Positions 25,310-33,343 of a DNA stretch of 33,343 nt are shown here, in pieces. The stretch's first letter is position 1. Each line of letters begins with the position of its first letter. This DNA comes from Dehalococcoidia bacterium (GTDB taxonomy: Bacteria > Chloroflexota > Dehalococcoidia > GIF9 > AB-539-J10). The translations under genes were made by a program, and so were the position numbers. The notes under the pieces were generated by a model. The model was given only the letters and a program-made list of their open reading frames with translations, had not been told where the DNA came from and did no database searches. Where the stretch lies: the NCBI GenBank assembly GCA_030602785.1, contig JAUVZB010000004.1, positions 1 to 33,343 of the forward strand. Direction: 5' to 3'.

Positions 25310-25790
25310 CGAACGTACCTCGCTTGAAGAGGATTGGAAGAAGGACAATGGTTCCCACGACTATGCACGAGTCGGCGAAGTTGAAGAAGGGCCAGTGGAC
25401 ACCGGGAAGGAGTTCGACATCAATGAAATCGGTGACGCATGAGAGAACCACTCTGTCGATCAGGTTCCCGATTGCGCCACCCGCGATGAGAGCGATGCAC
25501 GCCGCTTCGATGCGCGATGGTATGTAGCCATACCGCAAGCGGAGATGGCGTAGAGCGATGGGAATCAAAACGAGAACAACGATACTGACCGCAGTCGGAA
25601 TCAGGATGTGGCCCTGCCCGATGCCGAACACCGAGCCGGTGTTCTCAACCCGGGTCAGGCTCAATGGACCCAGTACCCGGACGGACTCACCAACATCAAG
25701 CGCCGCCCTGACCCACGCCTTGCTCAGCTGGTCAACCAGGATGACAGCTACGATGATGGCTGCGGGAATAGCTGCGCGACTACGACGCAC
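25284..25790 (-). CDS. lspA: Lipoprotein signal peptidase (signal peptidase II)
   Basis: LspA cleaves the signal peptide of prolipoproteins in the cytoplasmic membrane. The 168-aa protein has four hydrophobic segments (about 8-25, 60-80, 94-112 and 138-156) and the catalytic aspartates D112 (IGNLIDRV) and D140 (NFADSCI), along with the conserved VENTGSVFG. The GTG at 25790 overlaps the upstream zinc-finger gene by 11 bp, and GAGG lies about 12 nt before it. The 3' end overlaps the pseudouridine synthase gene, a common pairing in bacteria. Confidence 0.95.
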   Translation of the reverse strand: MRRSRAAIPAAIIVAVILVDQLSKAWVRAALDVGESVRVLGPLSLTRVENTGSVFGIGQGHILIPTAVSIVVLVLIPIALRHLRLRYGYIPSRIEAACIALIAGGAIGNLIDRVVLSCVTDFIDVELLPGVHWPFFNFADSCIVVGTIVLLPILFKRGTFVAADGPGD

Positions 25791-26148
25791 CGGTGGGATT
25801 CCTCAGCTGCTCCGCCTTGCACCCCATGCAAAGGCTTGCCTGGGGGCGAGCCTCCAATCGCTCCTGTTCAATATTCCAGCCGCACTTCTCACACTTGCCG
25901 TACGTACCAGCCTCGAACTTCTCGAGGGCATGGTCCATCTCGGCCAGGGTGGCTCGAAGACTGCTTTCGAGCACCATTCGCTTCTCGAACTCAAAGGTCT
26001 CGGTTGCCTCTTCCTCTCTCTTGCCGAAAGGGCTGCCCTCACGGGTTTCACCCGCGTCCTCGCTATCGGCCCGTAGCAACTCCATGCGCTCCAGGACCTG
26101 TGCCCTATCATGCTCCAGCTTCGTACGCAGATGCTTAGACCTCATCAT
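25780..26148 (-). CDS. DksA/TraR-family C4 zinc-finger protein
   Basis: The 122-aa product has a charged coiled-coil N-terminal part and a C4 zinc finger at C86/C89/C107/C110 (CEKCG...LCMGC). DksA-type proteins bind in the RNA polymerase secondary channel and adjust transcription with ppGpp; shorter TraR/YocK-like relatives are less well known. The DksA-tip aspartates cannot be assigned with confidence. The first of two adjacent ATGs at 26148 is 10 nt after GAGG and is preferred over an in-frame TTG at 26157. It is the first gene of the long unit that runs to etfA. Confidence 0.88.
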   Translation of the reverse strand: MMRSKHLRTKLEHDRAQVLERMELLRADSEDAGETREGSPFGKREEEATETFEFEKRMVLESSLRATLAEMDHALEKFEAGTYGKCEKCGWNIEQERLEARPQASLCMGCKAEQLRNPTGAS

Positions 26149-26184
26149 AGCCGTCAATCCTCACCTTCTCGGCGATTCGAGTCT

Positions 26185-26213
26185 ATTGTACCGCCGATGT
26201 GAATATGTGCCAA
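26185..26213 (-). promoter_or_regulatory. Promoter of the dksA-lspA-rluD unit
   Basis: On the minus strand TTGGCA (26208-26213), a 17-bp spacer and TACAAT (26185-26190). The predicted leader is about 30 nt. Confidence 0.7.
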
Positions 26214-26308
26214 CGACTTCCGCGTAGCACCCGGTCGGCCGGGCCCTTCGCGGACGCAATACGGAAATCAGTCACAGGCGCTTGCCTGCTGTTGTCGTCT
26301 GACTACGC

Positions 26309-27937
26309 CTATCGAGCGAACACTCCTCGGATCGCAGGGTCAAGCCCGCTACCGAGCTGCTCAATGGCCTCACATCTTACATGGTTCAGCCCTTTCTGGT
26401 TCTCTTCGAACTCTGCACTCGTGAAAAGCTTCTCGGGATGCAAATAGATGTCGTCCAGGTTCCGCACCGACCTGGGTACCTGGAACCCCGTCGGCGATTC
26501 CTCCCAGTCCTCGAGACCTCCCCGCAAGAGAGAGTCAAGGATGGCCATCGTATGCTCCAGCTTGATATCCCTGTAGCGGCTGTCGCCCGCCTCATCCAGG
26601 TCACTCGACTCGGCCCTGAATACGCCGATGTTCCCGGTGTTCAGCAGATAGTAGTCCATGTTGGGAAGACCTTTCAAGATGTCGTAGAAACGATTGGCGT
26701 GAGCCGCCCTGTCGCCGGCAACGAACGGGTCGTAGAAGAACTCCCTCTTGATCTTGCCCGCGAGTGCAGGATTGCCGGCCGACGATTCCATCGCCTGGCC
26801 AAGCACCATCAAGGCAGCGGCTTGCTCCCTGTTCAGACGCGAAATCGCCGGAATGAGAGGTCCGCGGGTTATCAGCACGAAGTTGTCCACACGGTCGACG
26901 TCTATGAAGGCGCTAGCATGCATGAAGTTCTCACGGCGAACCACCGCGCGACCGTTGGAGGTTCGCTGCAAGTCATAGAAGTCGAACTCCCCGTTCTCAT
27001 CCACGTAGACGTTCTCGCACGTGGTGGACGGCTTCAGAAGCCCATAGTAGATTTCGGCCTGGTTTCCGGGGTTCACTCCTTCAGTCTTCACAAACACGCC
27101 GCCGCCCTCGAATCCGCGGAATGAGCCATCCGGCATCAGCGTGCCGCCATCGTCCTGGACCAGCCATGACTTCTCGCTTCCCTTGCGGGCAAGAATCCTG
27201 GACGTGGTCGTCGTCTTTCCATTTGCGCTCAGTGCCACGAGCAGTGTTCTCACGGTTTGGTAGTCACCGTGTGCTGACTGGAGTCGGTCCTCGCGGCAAC
27301 CGGCGTGAAGGAAGATACCTGGTCCGTACGTCTTGGCCGTCCAGTCCGACGCGGCGAACACGCCTTTCTTGTATTCGCCAATGTAGTTGCTATTGCGCAC
27401 CACCTTCACCACTCGCCCGTCATCCAGCATTGCCAGCCGGATTGCGATGTCTTTCTCAGAAAGCGGCAGGCTCTTGTTGCGTTCGAAATTGTCATCACCG
27501 TACATGAGAATCTCGTACGTCGGTTCCGCTACCTCTCCGAGAGGCGGCAGGAACAGATTCTGTCCTCCAGCTGCCACGTGCGCGAAGTTCTCAGGCAGCG
27601 TCAGACGAACAGTTGTGCTGCTGTCCCTGTTGCCAACCACACGGTCGACCGATATGAGCCGCATGGTCGACATTGCCTTTTCACACTGCGACAGCAGACG
27701 TTCTTCTTCTTCGCCGAACTGGGAATCCACACTGTTCTTGGTGTAGCTTGCTGCCCGTGAAGTCGGCTCGCTATCAGCGACGTAGTTCCCGTAGGCAGTC
27801 ATTCGTGCGCCCGGCTGGCACCCCAGCATCCCCCTGAGTGTCTCCTCGTCGGGGTTCTCCGTGAGTCGTCCTTCTGCCTTGGCTCGCTCGCGTATCCTCG
27901 CGGCTGTGCGGGCAAATTCCTGCAAATCCATTGTCAT
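26309..27937 (-). CDS. Phosphoenolpyruvate carboxykinase, ATP-type superfamily, divergent
   Basis: PEPCK interconverts oxaloacetate and phosphoenolpyruvate at the entry to gluconeogenesis. The 542-aa protein shows ATP-type landmarks: YIGEYKKGVF at 185-194 (the GEMKKG region), a P-loop ALSANGKTTTTS at 235-246, VQDDGG at 260-265 and FEGGGVFVKTEGV at 276-288. The usual P-loop GLSGTGKTT is altered, with Ala-Asn in place of Gly-Thr, and the DDEHGW motif is shortened, so this is a divergent branch and the nucleotide preference needs testing. The ATG at 27937 has GAGAGG about 8 nt upstream. It begins 3 bp after dnaK, so it probably shares the heat-shock transcript. The 160 bp downstream hold no clear terminator. 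Confidence 0.88.
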   Translation of the reverse strand: MTMDLQEFARTAARIRERAKAEGRLTENPDEETLRGMLGCQPGARMTAYGNYVADSEPTSRAASYTKNSVDSQFGEEEERLLSQCEKAMSTMRLISVDRVVGNRDSSTTVRLTLPENFAHVAAGGQNLFLPPLGEVAEPTYEILMYGDDNFERNKSLPLSEKDIAIRLAMLDDGRVVKVVRNSNYIGEYKKGVFAASDWTAKTYGPGIFLHAGCREDRLQSAHGDYQTVRTLLVALSANGKTTTTSRILARKGSEKSWLVQDDGGTLMPDGSFRGFEGGGVFVKTEGVNPGNQAEIYYGLLKPSTTCENVYVDENGEFDFYDLQRTSNGRAVVRRENFMHASAFIDVDRVDNFVLITRGPLIPAISRLNREQAAALMVLGQAMESSAGNPALAGKIKREFFYDPFVAGDRAAHANRFYDILKGLPNMDYYLLNTGNIGVFRAESSDLDEAGDSRYRDIKLEHTMAILDSLLRGGLEDWEESPTGFQVPRSVRNLDDIYLHPEKLFTSAEFEENQKGLNHVRCEAIEQLGSGLDPAIRGVFAR

Positions 27938-27940
27938 CTG

Positions 27941-29830
27941 CTATACCTCTCTAAAGTCTCCTTCGACAGTTCCGTCGTCAGCACCCTGTTCTTCCGTAGC
28001 AGGGCCTTCAGCATCGGGCTGCTGGCCAGGCTGTCCGTAGACAGCGGCGCCTGCTTTCTGCACGGCATCGGATAGCTCCTGCATGGTACTCTTGATTGCC
28101 GCGACGTCCTGGCCTCCAAGGGCAGAGCGCACGGCGGCTGTCTTGCTCTCGATCTCCTGCTTGACGTCCTCAGGGAGCTTGTCCGCGTGTTCACGCAGAG
28201 TCTTCTCAGCCGTGTAAGCCATACTATCAGCAGCGTTGCGCGCCTCAGCTTCCTCTTTCCTCTGTGCATCTTCGGACGCGTAGCTCTCGGCGTCCTTCCG
28301 CATCTTGTCCACCTCGTCCTTGTTGAGGCCACTTGAGGCAGTAATCGTGATCTTCTGTTCCTTCCCCGTTCCCTTGTCACGAGCGCTCACGTTCAGGATA
28401 CCGTTCGCATCTATCTCAAATGTGACTTCCACCTGGGGCACGCCTCTCGGGGCCGGTAGTATCCCGTCCAGCATGAACCGGCCAAGAGTCCTGTTGTCCC
28501 CGGCCATCGGCCGCTCGCCCTGGATTACATGTATCTCGACGCTCGACTGGCTGTCGGTCGCTGTGCTGAAGATCTGGCTCTTCTCCGTCGGAATAGTCGT
28601 GTTTCGCGGTATCAGAGATGTCGCGACACCGCCCAGCGTCTCGATTCCCAGTGTCAGGGGGGTCACGTCAAGTAGCAGGACCTCGCCCACTTCTCCCTTG
28701 AGGACGCCGGCCTGAATAGCGGCGCCCAACCCAACGGCCTCATCGGGATTCACTCCTTTGACGGCCTCTTTGCCGAAATACTGGCGAATGACTTCCTGCA
28801 CCTTGGGCATCCTTGTCTGACCGCCGACAAGAACGACATCGTTCACCTGCGAAGGCGTAATGCCGGCATCATTCATGGCCTGCCGCACTGGTTCCAGTGT
28901 GCGCTCGATAAGGTCACCTACGAGTTGCTCCAGCTTGGCCCTCGACAGGGTGGTGTTCAGGTGCTTCGGCCCGCTTGCATCTGCGGTAATGAACGGGAGA
29001 TTGATGTCAGTCTGCGTGACTGTCGACAACTCCTTCTTGGCTTTCTCAGCAGCGTCTTTGATGCGCTGGAGAGCCATCCGGTCCTGCCTCAAATCAATCC
29101 CTGACTCCTTCCGAAACTCGTCACAGACCCAGTCCATTATTCGCTGGTCGATGTCATCGCCCCCGAGGTGGGTGTCTCCGTTCGTAGCTTTCACCTGGAA
29201 CGTCCCGTCGCCGATGTCCAGAATAGAGATATCGAAGGTTCCACCGCCCAGGTCGTAGACCGCGATGGTCCTGTCCCCTGTCTTGTCCATGCCATAGGCG
29301 AGCGATGACGCAGTGGGCTCGTTGATGATTCGAAGCACGTTCAAGCCAGCGATGGTCCCGGCATCTTTGGTCGCTTGCCGTTGACTATCATTGAAGTACG
29401 CGGGCACAGTGATGACCGCATCCGTGACCTTCTCTCCCAAGTAGGCTTCCGCATCGGCCTTCAGCTTCTGGAGTATCATCGCGGAAAGCTCTTGTGGACT
29501 GTACTCCTTGCCTCCCATGAGAATGCGGCAGTCGCCGTTCGGCGCCTCTGTTATCTTGTACGGCAAACGCTTGAGGTCAAACTGGACCGCAGGGTCCTGC
29601 AACTTCCGCCCGATCAGGCGCTTTATGCTGAATATCGTGTTCTCCGGATTCACGATTGACTGGCGCTTGGCGATCTCACCAACAAGGCGCTCGCCGTTCT
29701 TGCTTATGGCCACAACGGACGGCACAAGATTGCCGCCTTCGGCACTCGGGATGATCTTGGGCTCTCCACCCTCCATCACCGCTACCACGCTCAACGTAGT
29801 GCCAAGGTCAATACCGATTGCTCTCCCCAT
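27941..29830 (-). CDS. dnaK: Chaperone protein DnaK (Hsp70)
   Basis: DnaK is the ATP-dependent Hsp70 chaperone. The 629-aa protein has the nucleotide-binding domain ([14 protein letters not shown] at the start, [29 protein letters not shown]), the linker [15 protein letters not shown] and the substrate-binding and lid domains, with a low-complexity acidic tail ending GDFREV. The usual GTTNS reads GTTLS. The ATG at 29830 has an excellent AAGGAGGAACAAT site. It follows grpE by 11 bp; pckA rather than dnaJ comes next. Confidence 0.98.
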   Translation of the reverse strand: MGRAIGIDLGTTLSVVAVMEGGEPKIIPSAEGGNLVPSVVAISKNGERLVGEIAKRQSIVNPENTIFSIKRLIGRKLQDPAVQFDLKRLPYKITEAPNGDCRILMGGKEYSPQELSAMILQKLKADAEAYLGEKVTDAVITVPAYFNDSQRQATKDAGTIAGLNVLRIINEPTASSLAYGMDKTGDRTIAVYDLGGGTFDISILDIGDGTFQVKATNGDTHLGGDDIDQRIMDWVCDEFRKESGIDLRQDRMALQRIKDAAEKAKKELSTVTQTDINLPFITADASGPKHLNTTLSRAKLEQLVGDLIERTLEPVRQAMNDAGITPSQVNDVVLVGGQTRMPKVQEVIRQYFGKEAVKGVNPDEAVGLGAAIQAGVLKGEVGEVLLLDVTPLTLGIETLGGVATSLIPRNTTIPTEKSQIFSTATDSQSSVEIHVIQGERPMAGDNRTLGRFMLDGILPAPRGVPQVEVTFEIDANGILNVSARDKGTGKEQKITITASSGLNKDEVDKMRKDAESYASEDAQRKEEAEARNAADSMAYTAEKTLREHADKLPEDVKQEIESKTAAVRSALGGQDVAAIKSTMQELSDAVQKAGAAVYGQPGQQPDAEGPATEEQGADDGTVEGDFREV

Positions 29831-29841
29831 ATTGTTCCTCC

Positions 29842-30390
29842 TTACAGGTGCTCCTCAGAAGCACCGTCTTCACCTGTTCCAACCACGACCATACTGGGAC
29901 GCAGTACCCGGCCATTCAGTGAATAGCCCTTCTGCACTTCCTCCACCACCATGCCATCGTCACCAGAGCGCCTCATGATGGCCTCGTGGTATCGCGGGTC
30001 AAATGGCTTTCCCAACGCATCAATCGGACTCAAGCCCTCGCCCTCGAGTGTTGCCTTCAGTTTGTTGAATCCAAGCCGGGCACCCTCGACCCACTCCTTC
30101 TTGCGCATCTCGCTTGGCGGTCGCGCAAACGCCCGCTCCAGGTCATCCAATGCCCCCAGCAGTTTCCTGAGCAAGGCGCCGCTCGCCAACTCCAACGCCT
30201 CGTTCCGCTCCTGTTGGACGCGCCGGCGGTAGTTCTCGAGATCCGCCTGTGTGCGCTGCCAATTGGCGAGGTAGGATTGCGCCTTCTCCCGCTCGTCTCT
30301 CAGTTCCCGGGACAATCCCTCGATGTACTGCTCGTGGTCTGTCGTCTCCTCTTCAGGGCGATCGACGTTGTCGTTTTCACCTGGAAGCAC
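29842..30390 (-). CDS. grpE: Nucleotide exchange factor GrpE
   Basis: GrpE releases ADP from DnaK and can act as a thermosensor. The 182-aa product has a long N-terminal coiled coil (about 20-80: [20 protein letters not shown]) and the C-terminal beta domain ([35 protein letters not shown]). The GTG at 30390 is preceded by AAGGAGTGTGAG. It begins one base after the hrcA stop. Confidence 0.97.
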   Translation of the reverse strand: MLPGENDNVDRPEEETTDHEQYIEGLSRELRDEREKAQSYLANWQRTQADLENYRRRVQQERNEALELASGALLRKLLGALDDLERAFARPPSEMRKKEWVEGARLGFNKLKATLEGEGLSPIDALGKPFDPRYHEAIMRRSGDDGMVVEEVQKGYSLNGRVLRPSMVVVGTGEDGASEEHL

Positions 30391-30391
30391 C

Positions 30392-31420
30392 TCACACTCC
30401 TTCCCGATAGCTACTTTCGCAGAGAGACTCGGTCAACAGCGAGGCCAGGTAGTTGACGGAGGAGATGGCACGTCGATAGTCCATTCGCTTGGGACCAATC
30501 ACACCGATTACTCCCTTTGACTTGCCGCTCGAATCATAGTTCCCCACCACGAGACTGAGGTCCTGCAGCGCCTCTTCGCGATTCTCCTGGCCAATTATAA
30601 CGCGTATGCCATTGGCCTCTATGTCCGGTCCGAGCGCCGATTCCATCCAATCGTCGCGCTCAACCAGTCTAAGGAGTGTGAGCGCGCGAGGGTTCTTGGC
30701 GAAATCCGGCTGGCTCAACATCAGGTGCAGGCCCTCAATGTACATGTGCCCCAGTTCCGGCTTGTCCTCATCGCGCATCATGTCCGCAATCTGGGCCACG
30801 ATGTCGCGTTCCGCCACCACTCCTTCGATCTCGGCCTCAACTTCGTCCCTCGACATGCCCTCCAGGCGCGCCGTCATCCGGTTGGATACCTGCGTCAGGG
30901 TGTCCTGAGATACGGGCACGGGCCAGACCACTGTCTTCTGCCGGACCACAGTAGGTTCATACAACACCACAATCAGCAGGCTCAGCATCTCATGTAGAGA
31001 CACAAGGTGCAGATGCTTCAGGCGGGCCCGGGAAGCCTTAGGTTGTGTCACGATTGCAGCATTGTGAACGAAGTGAGCAAGCAGAGTGGCTATCAGCCTC
31101 AATCGCTTGTCAAGTTCCTCTCCTGCATCGTGGCATACATCAGCTATGAGAAGCTGGTCCGTCAGCGGGAGCTTCACGTCGCGGTCAATCGATTCCACAT
31201 AGTAGCGATAGCCTCTGTCGGTGGGCACAGCCCCTGCCGAGGAATGAGGTCTCGTGACGTAACCTTCCTCTTCGAGGCAGGTCACATCGTTACGTATCGT
31301 CGCGGGGCTGACGCGTATGTCGGTGAGGGCTATTGCCTTCGACGCGACCGCGCTACCGGCAGCGATATACTCGCTGACGATGGTGCGGAGTATCGATTCC
31401 CTTCTTGCCGTGAGACTCAT
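30392..31420 (-). CDS. hrcA: Heat-inducible transcription repressor HrcA
   Basis: HrcA binds CIRCE operators and represses class I heat-shock genes until unfolded proteins titrate the GroE system. The 342-aa product has the N-terminal winged helix (LTARRESILRTIVSEYI, SPATIRNDVTCLEEEGY, PHSSAGAVPTDRGYRYYV) and the GAF-like and C-terminal parts, including GVIGPKRMDYRRAIS. The ATG at 31420 starts at conserved sequence; the frame continues 52 codons upstream over the promoter. The CIRCE element covers the start codon, so HrcA represses its own operon. Confidence 0.97.
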   Translation of the reverse strand: MSLTARRESILRTIVSEYIAAGSAVASKAIALTDIRVSPATIRNDVTCLEEEGYVTRPHSSAGAVPTDRGYRYYVESIDRDVKLPLTDQLLIADVCHDAGEELDKRLRLIATLLAHFVHNAAIVTQPKASRARLKHLHLVSLHEMLSLLIVVLYEPTVVRQKTVVWPVPVSQDTLTQVSNRMTARLEGMSRDEVEAEIEGVVAERDIVAQIADMMRDEDKPELGHMYIEGLHLMLSQPDFAKNPRALTLLRLVERDDWMESALGPDIEANGIRVIIGQENREEALQDLSLVVGNYDSSGKSKGVIGVIGPKRMDYRRAISSVNYLASLLTESLCESSYREGV

Positions 31421-31446
31421 TAGCACTCTATCCCGTCGGCTGCTAA
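31420..31446 (-). promoter_or_regulatory. CIRCE operator overlapping the hrcA start codon
   Basis: The plus strand reads TTAGCACTC (31420-31428), nine bases, then GGCTGCTAA (31438-31446). One arm is perfect and the other differs from GAGTGCTAA at two positions. It begins about 2 nt after the predicted start and extends into the hrcA start codon, a classic HrcA autorepression layout. Confidence 0.92.
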
Positions 31447-31454
31447 CAGAGGCA

Positions 31455-31483
31455 AATTTAGCACGGCCAACTCGTACTGTCAA
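31455..31483 (-). promoter_or_regulatory. Promoter of hrcA-grpE-dnaK-pckA
   Basis: On the minus strand TTGACA (31478-31483), a 17-bp spacer and TAAATT (31455-31460). Transcription should start near 31448, directly before the CIRCE element. Confidence 0.8.
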
Positions 31484-31510
31484 AGCAGGAGTAGCTATGA
31501 TGTGGCCAAG

Positions 31511-31540
31511 TTGACCGGTGACAAGAGCGCATAGTATATT
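31511..31540 (+). promoter_or_regulatory. Promoter of glyA
   Basis: TTGACC (31511-31516), an 18-bp spacer and TATATT (31535-31540). The expected transcription start (about 31546-31549) coincides with the glyA ATG at 31549, implying a leaderless message. Confidence 0.65.
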
Positions 31541-31548
31541 ACGGCGGT

Positions 31549-32808
31549 ATGGATTCCTACTCCTCACTCGAACCACTTTCTGCTGTTGACCCTGAACTCG
31601 CCGAACTCATCAAGAACGAGCACCAACGCCAGGCGTCCACGATCGACCTTATAGCGTCCGAGAACCACGTCAGTCGTGCGATTCGTGTCGCGCACTCCAG
31701 TCTCTTGACTGACAAGTACGCAGAGGGCTATCCCGGGCGACGCTACTACAGCGGATGCTCGGTGGTGGATGAGGTGGAGCGAGTGACGGTCGCGCGGGCC
31801 AAAGTGCTGTTCGGGGCCGAACACGTCAACGTCCAACCGCATTCGGGGAGCCAGGCGAACTTCGCTACGTACCAGGCTCTGATCAAGCCGGGAGCAACAA
31901 TCATGGGAATGGACCGCAGCCATGGCGGCCATCTTACCCATGGTGCAGAGGTGAACTTCTCGGGCAGACTGTTCCGGGTGGTTACGTATGGGGTCGACAG
32001 GGAGACCGAACTCATAGACTACGACGCGGTGCGGGCGCTCGCCCGGCAGCATCACCCGGCACTCATCGTTGCTGGCGCTAGTTCCTACCCCCGCATCATT
32101 GACTTCGCGGCTTTCTCCCGCATAGCCAAAGAGGTTGGCGCTTTGCTCATGGTTGACATCGCGCACATAGCAGGACTGATAGCAGGAGGAACGCACCCGT
32201 CGCCTGTTCCCTACGCCGATGTTGTGACAGGCACGACACAGAAGACGCTTCGTGGACCTCGAGGTGGATTCATCCTGTGCACGACCGCTCTTGGAAGTAG
32301 TATTGACTCGGCTGTCTTTCCAGGCAGCCAGGGCGGTCCGCTGATGCATGTGATTGCCGCCAAGGCCGTGTGTTTTCAACAGGCACTGCAGCCGGCTTTC
32401 CGCCGATATACCGAAGCCATCGTCGCCAACGCCCGCGTGATGGCGGAAGAACTGTCCGGCGCCGGCCTTCGCGTCGTGAGTGGGGGGACCGACAACCACC
32501 TTGTACTGGTTGACCTGGGGCAATTGCACATCACGGGAAAGCAAGCCGAGATTGCGCTCGAACGAGCAGGGATTCTCGCGAACCGGAACAGCATTCCGTA
32601 TGATACACAGCCACCGCTTATGGCGGGCGGTTTGCGCGTCGGTACTCCCGCCATCACCACGCGGGGTTTCACGCCCGATGACATCCGGACTCTGACAGGC
32701 TTGATTTGCCGGGTACTGCGGCAGCCTGACAGCGACCAGGTGAGGGACGAGGTGCGTAGCGTTGTCGCCGAGATGTGCGTGAGCCACCCTCTCCCGGAGT
32801 CGTACTGA
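31549..32808 (+). CDS. glyA: Serine hydroxymethyltransferase
   Basis: GlyA is a PLP enzyme that interconverts serine and glycine and loads one-carbon units onto tetrahydrofolate. The 419-aa protein has LIASENHVS near 34, YAEGYPGRRYYSGC at 57-70, MVDIAHIAGLIAGG at 201-214 and the PLP lysine K232 in TTQKTLRGPRGG. The residue before the lysine is Gln where nearly all family members have His. The ATG at 31549 is the first in-frame start and sits at the predicted transcript 5' end with no Shine-Dalgarno. It is divergent from hrcA and followed by prs after 101 bp. Confidence 0.96.
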   Translation: MDSYSSLEPLSAVDPELAELIKNEHQRQASTIDLIASENHVSRAIRVAHSSLLTDKYAEGYPGRRYYSGCSVVDEVERVTVARAKVLFGAEHVNVQPHSGSQANFATYQALIKPGATIMGMDRSHGGHLTHGAEVNFSGRLFRVVTYGVDRETELIDYDAVRALARQHHPALIVAGASSYPRIIDFAAFSRIAKEVGALLMVDIAHIAGLIAGGTHPSPVPYADVVTGTTQKTLRGPRGGFILCTTALGSSIDSAVFPGSQGGPLMHVIAAKAVCFQQALQPAFRRYTEAIVANARVMAEELSGAGLRVVSGGTDNHLVLVDLGQLHITGKQAEIALERAGILANRNSIPYDTQPPLMAGGLRVGTPAITTRGFTPDDIRTLTGLICRVLRQPDSDQVRDEVRSVVAEMCVSHPLPESY

Positions 32809-32824
32809 GCCCGCAAACTCTCTT

Positions 32825-32843
32825 GCGCTATCTCGCGTAGCGC
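32825..32843 (+). other. Small hairpin between glyA and prs
   Basis: GCGCTA (32825-32830) pairs with TAGCGC (32838-32843) around a 7-nt loop. No T-tract follows, so it is a weak terminator candidate at best. Confidence 0.3.
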
Positions 32844-32863
32844 GGTCGTACGCCAGCTAGCGG

Positions 32864-32872
32864 TGCTATAAT
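32864..32872 (+). promoter_or_regulatory. Extended -10 promoter of prs
   Basis: TGC-TATAAT (TATAAT at 32867-32872) is a perfect extended -10; no good -35 is present 16-18 bp upstream. The predicted leader is about 30 nt. Confidence 0.6.
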
Positions 32873-32909
32873 CTTGGGGCGATTCTCTTCCGCACGAGGA
32901 GTATGTCAG

Positions 32910-33343
32910 ATGGATGAACTGAAAGTATTCACGGGCAACGCTCACCCCCGGCTTGCGGGAGCAGTCTGTGACTATCTCGGTATTCCCCTCGGCAAGTGCG
33001 AGGTATTCGAGTTCTCCAACGAGAACATATTCGTCCGCATCCTTGAGAACGTCAGACAGCGCGACGTGTTCGTGGTCCAGCCGATCTGCAGCCCCGTGAA
33101 CAAGAGCCTCGTCGAGTTGCTTGTCATGCTCGACGCATTCAAGCGTGCGTCGGCTGGCCGAATCACCGCCGTCGTGCCGTACTACGGCTATGGCCGCACG
33201 GACAAGAAAGACCAACCGCGTGTACCGATTACTGCTCGCCTGGTCGCTGACCTGCTGACAACAGCAGGAGCCAACCGCGTGCTCACTGTGGACCTTCACG
33301 CCCCCCAGATACAGGGCTTCTTCACCATACCGGTTGACGAGCT
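32910..33343 (+). CDS. prs: Ribose-phosphate pyrophosphokinase (PRPP synthetase), 3' truncated by window end
   Basis: Prs makes PRPP, the precursor of nucleotides, histidine and tryptophan. The first 144 codons are present, beginning [16 protein letters not shown]. Visible family features are [52 protein letters not shown] and [12 protein letters not shown], the last being part of the metal/PRPP region. The reading frame is open to the window end. The ATG at 32910 has GAGGAG 8 nt upstream. An ATG at 32903 reads only MSDG before a stop and is not the start. The PRPP product links to the hisH/hisF genes at the other end of the window only in a general way. Confidence 0.95.
   Translation, partial: MDELKVFTGNAHPRLAGAVCDYLGIPLGKCEVFEFSNENIFVRILENVRQRDVFVVQPICSPVNKSLVELLVMLDAFKRASAGRITAVVPYYGYGRTDKKDQPRVPITARLVADLLTTAGANRVLTVDLHAPQIQGFFTIPVDE

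Noticed and set aside
26226-26260. Terminator after pckA (CCCGG/CCGGG hairpin)
   Set aside because: The stem is only 5 bp and no T-tract follows on either strand.
31421-31548. Glycine riboswitch upstream of glyA
   Set aside because: The predicted transcript begins at the ATG, leaving no leader, and no aptamer-like pairing is visible.
31564-32787. 407-codon open frame on the minus strand
   Set aside because: It is entirely antisense to glyA, whose motifs are unmistakable; the translated product has no recognisable features.
32376-33299. 307-codon minus-strand open frame across the glyA/prs junction
   Set aside because: It runs opposite both genes and the prs promoter; no conserved domain is visible.
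1-33343. CRISPR array, prophage, insertion sequence or defence island
   Set aside because: There are no regularly spaced repeats, no transposase, integrase or nuclease-like coding sequences, and gene content is uniformly housekeeping.

Overview
The window (33,343 bp, high GC) reads as a bacterial chromosome segment packed with housekeeping genes. The gene content suggests a Chloroflexota bacterium, most likely Dehalococcoidia-like. The reasons are an archaeal-type split glutamate synthase, an actinobacterial/Chloroflexi-style GlnR-like regulator, GatCAB with GluRS, an EF-G-like second translation factor, a divergent ATP-type PEPCK and a CIRCE-controlled hrcA-grpE-dnaK operon. This placement is inference from content and style; no 16S or ribosomal protein is present. 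I saw no phage, transposase, CRISPR array or toxin system.

Region 1 (1-12,940, all minus strand) is a nitrogen-assimilation cluster, read from right to left. A promoter near 12,912-12,940 precedes a 16-Cys polyferredoxin, an FMN glutamate-synthase-like protein, a small unknown protein, hisH, an FAD/NADH oxidoreductase, a class II glutaminase (GltB1-like), hisF, the ferredoxin-fused GOGAT FMN subunit (GltB2), the GXGXG subunit (GltB3) and an orphan GlnR-like regulator. After a 279-bp gap come gatB and glnA. A GTAAC-N6-GTAAC direct repeat resembling a GlnR box lies 80 bp upstream of glnA. The cluster therefore holds glutamine synthesis, glutamate synthesis, two glutamine consumers and the probable regulator together.

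Region 2 (12,941-20,548) holds pyrG with a consensus promoter, tRNA-Glu(CTC) and trpS on the plus strand, then a C_GCAxxG_C_C-family gene and gatA/gatC on minus, then an EF-G-like GTPase on plus, divergent from gatC. A perfect 11-bp hairpin separates this GTPase from the convergent etfA.

Region 3 (20,578-26,213, minus) looks like one long unit with a promoter at 26,185-26,213: dksA-like zinc finger, lspA, rluD-like, a small coiled-coil gene with its own promoter, gltX, etfB, etfA.

Region 4 (26,309-31,483, minus) is hrcA-grpE-dnaK-pckA. A CIRCE operator overlaps the hrcA start codon, and pckA follows dnaK after 3 bp in place of dnaJ. Diverging to the right are glyA, whose predicted transcript is leaderless, and prs, which is cut by the window end.

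The strongest leads are the GlnR-like regulator with its predicted operator, the unusual GOGAT assembly (a second FMN subunit without the 3Fe-4S ligands, an unrecognised 122-aa protein and interleaved hisH/hisF), and several predicted transcripts with little or no 5' leader.
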